A DNA stretch of 64,000 nt. It comes from Vitis vinifera. Taxonomy: Eukaryota > Streptophyta > Magnoliopsida > Vitales > Vitaceae. Every line of letters begins with the position of its first letter. Within the stretch, counting starts at the first letter, position 1. The notes beneath the pieces were generated by a model, which worked only from the letters and a program-made list of their open reading frames with translations, ran no database searches and was not told the origin of the DNA. Positions 59,736 through 64,000 of this stretch are shown in pieces. A program made the position numbers and the translations under genes. The stretch lies in the NCBI RefSeq assembly GCF_030704535.1, contig NC_081812.1:20683501-20747500 (forward strand). The letters run 5' to 3'.

Positions 59736-59750
59736 TGGTATCAGAGCAGG
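59736..59750 (+). other. Primer-binding site of the copia element
   Basis: TGGTATCAGAGCAGG, the usual complement of the initiator tRNA-Met 3' end in plant copia elements, directly after the LTR. Confidence 0.9.
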
Positions 59751-59817
59751 TTTAATCCTGTCTCATCGTCTTCATCTTTAGTCAGTTTTTTTTTACTCAA
59801 TTCTATTCTTCTAATTT

Positions 59818-62800
59818 ATGCCTAAATACGGTCCAGCCTTTGGAATGGCTACCAACTCATTATCCTCTACTTCTGATATCATCATCTCATCGTCTTCATC
59901 CTCTCATCAGATGGAAACCTCTCATCTTCCAATCACAGCCCATAAACTGAATGGGCAAAATTATTTGCAATGGTGTCAGTCCATATTAATGTTTATACGG
60001 GGAAAGGAGAAAGATGACTACATCACCGGAGCTTCGGCGGCACCAAAAACCACAGCATCAACCTACAAAAAGTGGATAGCAGAAAATAATATGGTCATGT
60101 CCTGGCTAGTCAACTCTATGACTGTTGACATTGGTGAAAATTTTCTGTCATTTGATACTGCCAAAGAAATCTGGGACACTGCAAAAGAAACTTTCTCATA
60201 CAAGGAAAACACATCTGAAATCATCCAGATTGAAGGCATCCTCCACGATTTGTGTCAAGGAAACCTTACGGTAACTGAATATTTCAATACTCTTACTCGT
60301 CTATGGCGTCAACTTGATACGTTTGAGATTCATAACTGGAATTGTGTTACAGATGGTTTTTTGTATAAAAAGATTGTCGAAGGGAAACGTGTGTTTAAAT
60401 TTTTGTTAGGTTTGAACAAAAATCTTGATGAAATTAGAGGAAGAATCATGGGAGTAAAACCCCTACCTAGCCTTAGAGAGGCATTCTCTAAAGTCCGTCG
60501 CGAAGAAAGTCGGAAAAATCTCATGATGGGATCCCATCAACAACTGAATATGGCAGAAAGCTCGGCTCTTAAGACTCAATTCGCTCCTTTTGACAACCGT
60601 CAAAAAATTAAAGGAGGTAGACCTTGGTGTGATCATTGCAGAAAGCCGGGACACTCAAGAGAAACTTGCTGGAAGATTCATGGAAAGCCAGTAGATTGGA
60701 AGCCACGTCAACCACTTGAGAAAGAAGGACGAGGCAATCATGTGGCTACCGATGAACAATCGCCACAACCTGAAGCTAGCCCTTTTAATAAGGAGCAAAT
60801 GGAGATGCTTCAGAAACTACTGTCTCCTCTTTTGTCAGTACAGTCACAAACTGGCTCATCTTCCAACCAGGTCATTGGTTCCGGAACTTTGGCTCACAAA
60901 GGTAATTTTTTGAGTGCCTTCACTGCTGGTAAGAAACGTAAAAAACCTTGGATAGTGGACTCAGGAGCATCTGATCATATGACGGGAGATGCGACAATTT
61001 TTGATACATATAGCTCATGTCCAAATAATTTAACAGTCCGAATAGCAGATGGTTCACTATCAAAGGTTGTCGAAACAGGTTCAGTTGTGCTATCAAGGGA
61101 TCTTACTCTCAACTCTGTTCTCCTTGTTCCTAACTTGGACTGTAATCTATTGTCAATTAGTAAACTCACTAAGGAAAAGAGGTGTATTACTAATTTTTCC
61201 TCCACTCACTGTGAATTTCAGGATTTGGATTTGGGGAAGACGATTGGCAATGCTGAGGAATGCTCTGGACTCTACATTCTTAAGGAGCGCCACGATCCAC
61301 AAGAACAACCTCAAATAACAGTTGGTAGTAATTCTTTTTCGGTTTCATGTCAAAATAACGATAGTGCAATTAGATTGTGGCACTATCGCTTAGGTCATCC
61401 AAATGTTATGTATCTCAAGCATTTATTTCCTTCATTATTTAATAAAAATCCACAATCCTTTGAGTGTGAAATCTGTCAATTATCAAAGCAAGTCCGGTCT
61501 CATTTTCCCATTCAACCCTATAAAGAGTCTAGTCCATTCTCAATAATTCATAGCGATATCTGGGGTCCGTCAAGAATAAAAAATGTAACTGGTACTAGGT
61601 GGTTTGTCTCATTCATAGATGATCACACTAGATTAACTTGGGTATTCCTCATGAAAGAAAAATCTGAAACGAGTCAAATTTTCAAAAATTTTAAAAATAT
61701 GATTCAGACCCAATTCCAGTCAAAAATACAAATTCTAAAGTCTGATAATGCTAGGGATTATTTCAACTCCATTCTAAGAGAATTTCTAGCACAAGAAGGG
61801 ATAGTTCACTTAAGTTCATGTGTTGATACCCCACAACAAAACGGAATCGCTGAAAGGAAAAATAGGCATTTGTTAGAGGTGGCTAGATCACTAATGTTCT
61901 CCATGAATGTTCCAAAATTATTCTGGGGGCAAGCTGTCCTTACGGCAGCCTACCTCATCAATAGGATGCCGTCTAGGGTACTAAAATTCCAAACACCTTG
62001 TCAAACTCTCCTAAAATCCTTTCCGACTACTCGTCTCATCTCCACCGTCCCACCCAAAATTTTCGGGTGCTCTGTCTTTGTTCATATCAATCAACAACAT
62101 AGAAGTAAACTTGATCCTAGGTCACTCAAGTGCATCTTTCTTGGGTATTCTTCAAATCAAAAAGGGTATAAGTGTTACTCTCCGGTCACAAGAAAATTCT
62201 ACAATTCAATGGATGTCACCTTTTTTGAAACCTAGCCTTACTATCCCAAAAACAATATTCAGGGGGAGAATTCAACTCAGGAATATCAATTTTGGGATCT
62301 TGAGTCATTCAGTGAGTCACCCATCACCACTGAAAATCACATTCCTCCAGAGTCATTTAATCAACCCGAGTCCATTGTTGACTTGTGGGATAAGGAGCAC
62401 ATCCAAGAGGAAACGGAGGAAAGAGCACTTTCTCAACAAACCCATGAGGCAGAACCGGGTCCTAATCCAAGCAAACTTCCAGGTAACAACGCTCCTGATG
62501 GTACTGTTGATTCCGAGTTAGAAAATGATATTCTTAATATGCCCATAGCTTGGAGGAAAGGAGTTAGATCATGCACTCAGCATCCCATTGGAAATTTTAT
62601 TTCTTATGATAAGCTATCACCTACGTTTCGTGCATTCACTTTTAGCATCACAGAGATACAAGTTCCTCAGAATATTCAGAAAGCTTTCAAGTATCCTAAG
62701 TGGAAGGCGGCAGTCGATGAGGAAGTTCGGGCGCTGGAAAAGAATGGTACGTGAGAAATTACTGACCTCCCAAGAGGTAAGAAACCAGTTGGGTGTAAGT

Positions 62801-64000
62801 GGATTTTCACAGTAAAGTACAAGGCAGATGGTAATGTGGACAGGTATAAGGCTCGGTTGGTCGCCAAAGGATTCACCCAATCCTATGGCATTGACTATCA
62901 AGAAACTTTTGCTCCAGTTGCCAAGCTCAATACTGTTCGTGTACTTTTATCCTTGGCAGCTAATCTCGATTGGTCGCTTCACCAACTTGATGTGAAGAAT
63001 GCATTCCTCAATGGTGACTTAGAGGAAGAAGTTTACATGGACATTCCTACTGGACTTGAGACGACATCAAATTTCAACAAGGTTTGCAGACTCCGAAAAT
63101 CTTTGTATGGTCTCAAACAATCTCCCAGGGCTTGGTTTGAACGGTTCACTAAGGTAGTGAAAGGGTACGGATTCGTTCAATGTCAATCCGATCACACATT
63201 ATTTGTGAAACACTTCTCAGAAGGGAAACTGACAATTATCATTGTATATGTGGACGACATAATTTTGATAGGTGATCATGAAGAGAAAATTGACTTACTT
63301 AAAAAATTACTGACAAAGGAATTTGAGATCAAGGATCTTGGAAACCTCAAGTACTTTCTCGGAATGGAGATTGCTAGGTCAAAGAAAGGTATAGTAGTCT
63401 CACAACGCAAATACGTTCTGGACTTATTGAATGAAACAGGAATGCTAGGATGCAAGCCGGCAGAAACACCTATGGATACAACTGTCAAACTGGAAGAAAG
63501 TGATGGAAGTGCGCCAGTTGATAAAGGAAGATATCAACGTCTTGTGGGGAAACTCATCTATCTTTCTCATACAAGGCCAGACATCGGCTTCTCCGTTAGT
63601 GTGGTAAGTCAATTCATGAATAATCCAACCGAAAAACACATGACTGCTGTGATCAGAATATTGAGATACCTCAAGATGACACCGGGAAAGGGCCTCTTAT
63701 TTCAAAGAACAACAAAGAAAGAGATTGAAATTTTTTCAGATGCAGATTGGGCAGGTTCAGTGACTGATCGGAGATCAACTTCAGGCTATTGTTCATTTGT
63801 CTGGGGGAACTTGGTTACATGGCGAAGCAAGAAACAGTCAGTGGTAGCCCGTAGCAGTGCTGAGGCAGAATTTCGTGCTATGGCACAAGGTATCTGCAAG
63901 GGAATCTGGTTGAACAGGCTGTTAGAAGAATTACGGGTTCCATTGAAGCATCCTATGGTGTTATACTGCGACAATCAAGCTGCCATCAGTATCGCTAAGA
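59818..64000 (+). pseudogene. Ty1/copia gag-pol with two in-frame stops, runs off the window
   Basis: A single frame from ATG 59818 (a second ATG at 59845 is possible). Order is copia type: gag, protease, integrase, reverse transcriptase, RNase H. Gag ends in a CCHC knuckle at residues 271-284 and the protease has DSGASDH at 381. The integrase zinc motif is H522, H527, C550, C553, and the core D580, D643, E679 has the DD35E spacing. The RT has YVDD at 63247-63258, and RNase H has the SDADWAG and SSAEAEFRA blocks, then YCDNQAA near the edge. Lesions are TAG at 62233-62235 after the integrase and TGA at 62752-62754 just before the RT. The same frame otherwise stays open to 64000. Both look like C-to-T type transitions, as expected for methylated transposons. 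It follows directly on the truncated DUF247-type leader. Confidence 0.93.

Overview
The window looks like nuclear DNA of a woody eudicot. Grapevine (Vitis) or a close relative is my best guess, from gene structure and the style of the repeats; no search was possible, so this is not verified. Evidence for a plant: GT-AG introns with AT-rich interiors, a seven-exon plant pyrroline-5-carboxylate reductase, an NRPE5-type RNA polymerase subunit relic, DUF247 genes found only in plants, and LTR, LINE and inverted-repeat elements. No prokaryotic or CRISPR features were seen.

Layout. (1) 1-5,000: the 3' half of a mitochondrial fission FIS1 gene (+) faces a decayed NRPE5-like gene (-). From memory the Arabidopsis counterparts At3g57090 and At3g57080 are also neighbours, so this may be an old conserved pair, but both genes here look damaged. 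(2) 5,000-8,385: AT-rich spacer with a tandem repeat of about 300 bp. (3) 8,386-14,490: three tandem two-exon class I SAM-dependent methyltransferase genes on the minus strand, all with the intron at the same place. (4) 14,600-20,000: repeat-rich spacer holding a 70-80 bp minisatellite, an intronless beta-tubulin pseudogene and a probable solo LTR. (5) 20,086-29,754: a complete P5CR gene (proline synthesis). One intron carries a 1.85 kb LINE with clean 14-bp target-site duplications, another an RNase H-type retroelement remnant, and the intron 5/exon 6 junction is present three times. (6) 32,231-55,707: a DUF247 cluster in several states. There is one intact copy, one copy intact if a separate first exon is accepted, one broken by a single frameshift, one chimeric internally deleted pseudogene, and one short relic. 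They sit among inverted-repeat and LTR-like elements. (7) 58,675-64,000: a third copy of the DUF247 promoter/leader block, cut just before its expected first codon by a nearly full-length Ty1/copia retrotransposon (+) that runs off the window and has two in-frame stop codons.

Main result: two DUF247 copies have, 1.5-1.9 kb upstream, a conserved GC-rich block with a TATA box, a leader of about 430-500 nt and a short ATG-led exon. In both cases this exon ends in the phase required by the downstream exon. If real, automatic ORF calling would miss the N-termini of these genes. The cluster also records its own history: a paralogue fusion at a 5-bp microhomology, duplicated 3' flanks, and a promoter block separated from its gene by a transposon.
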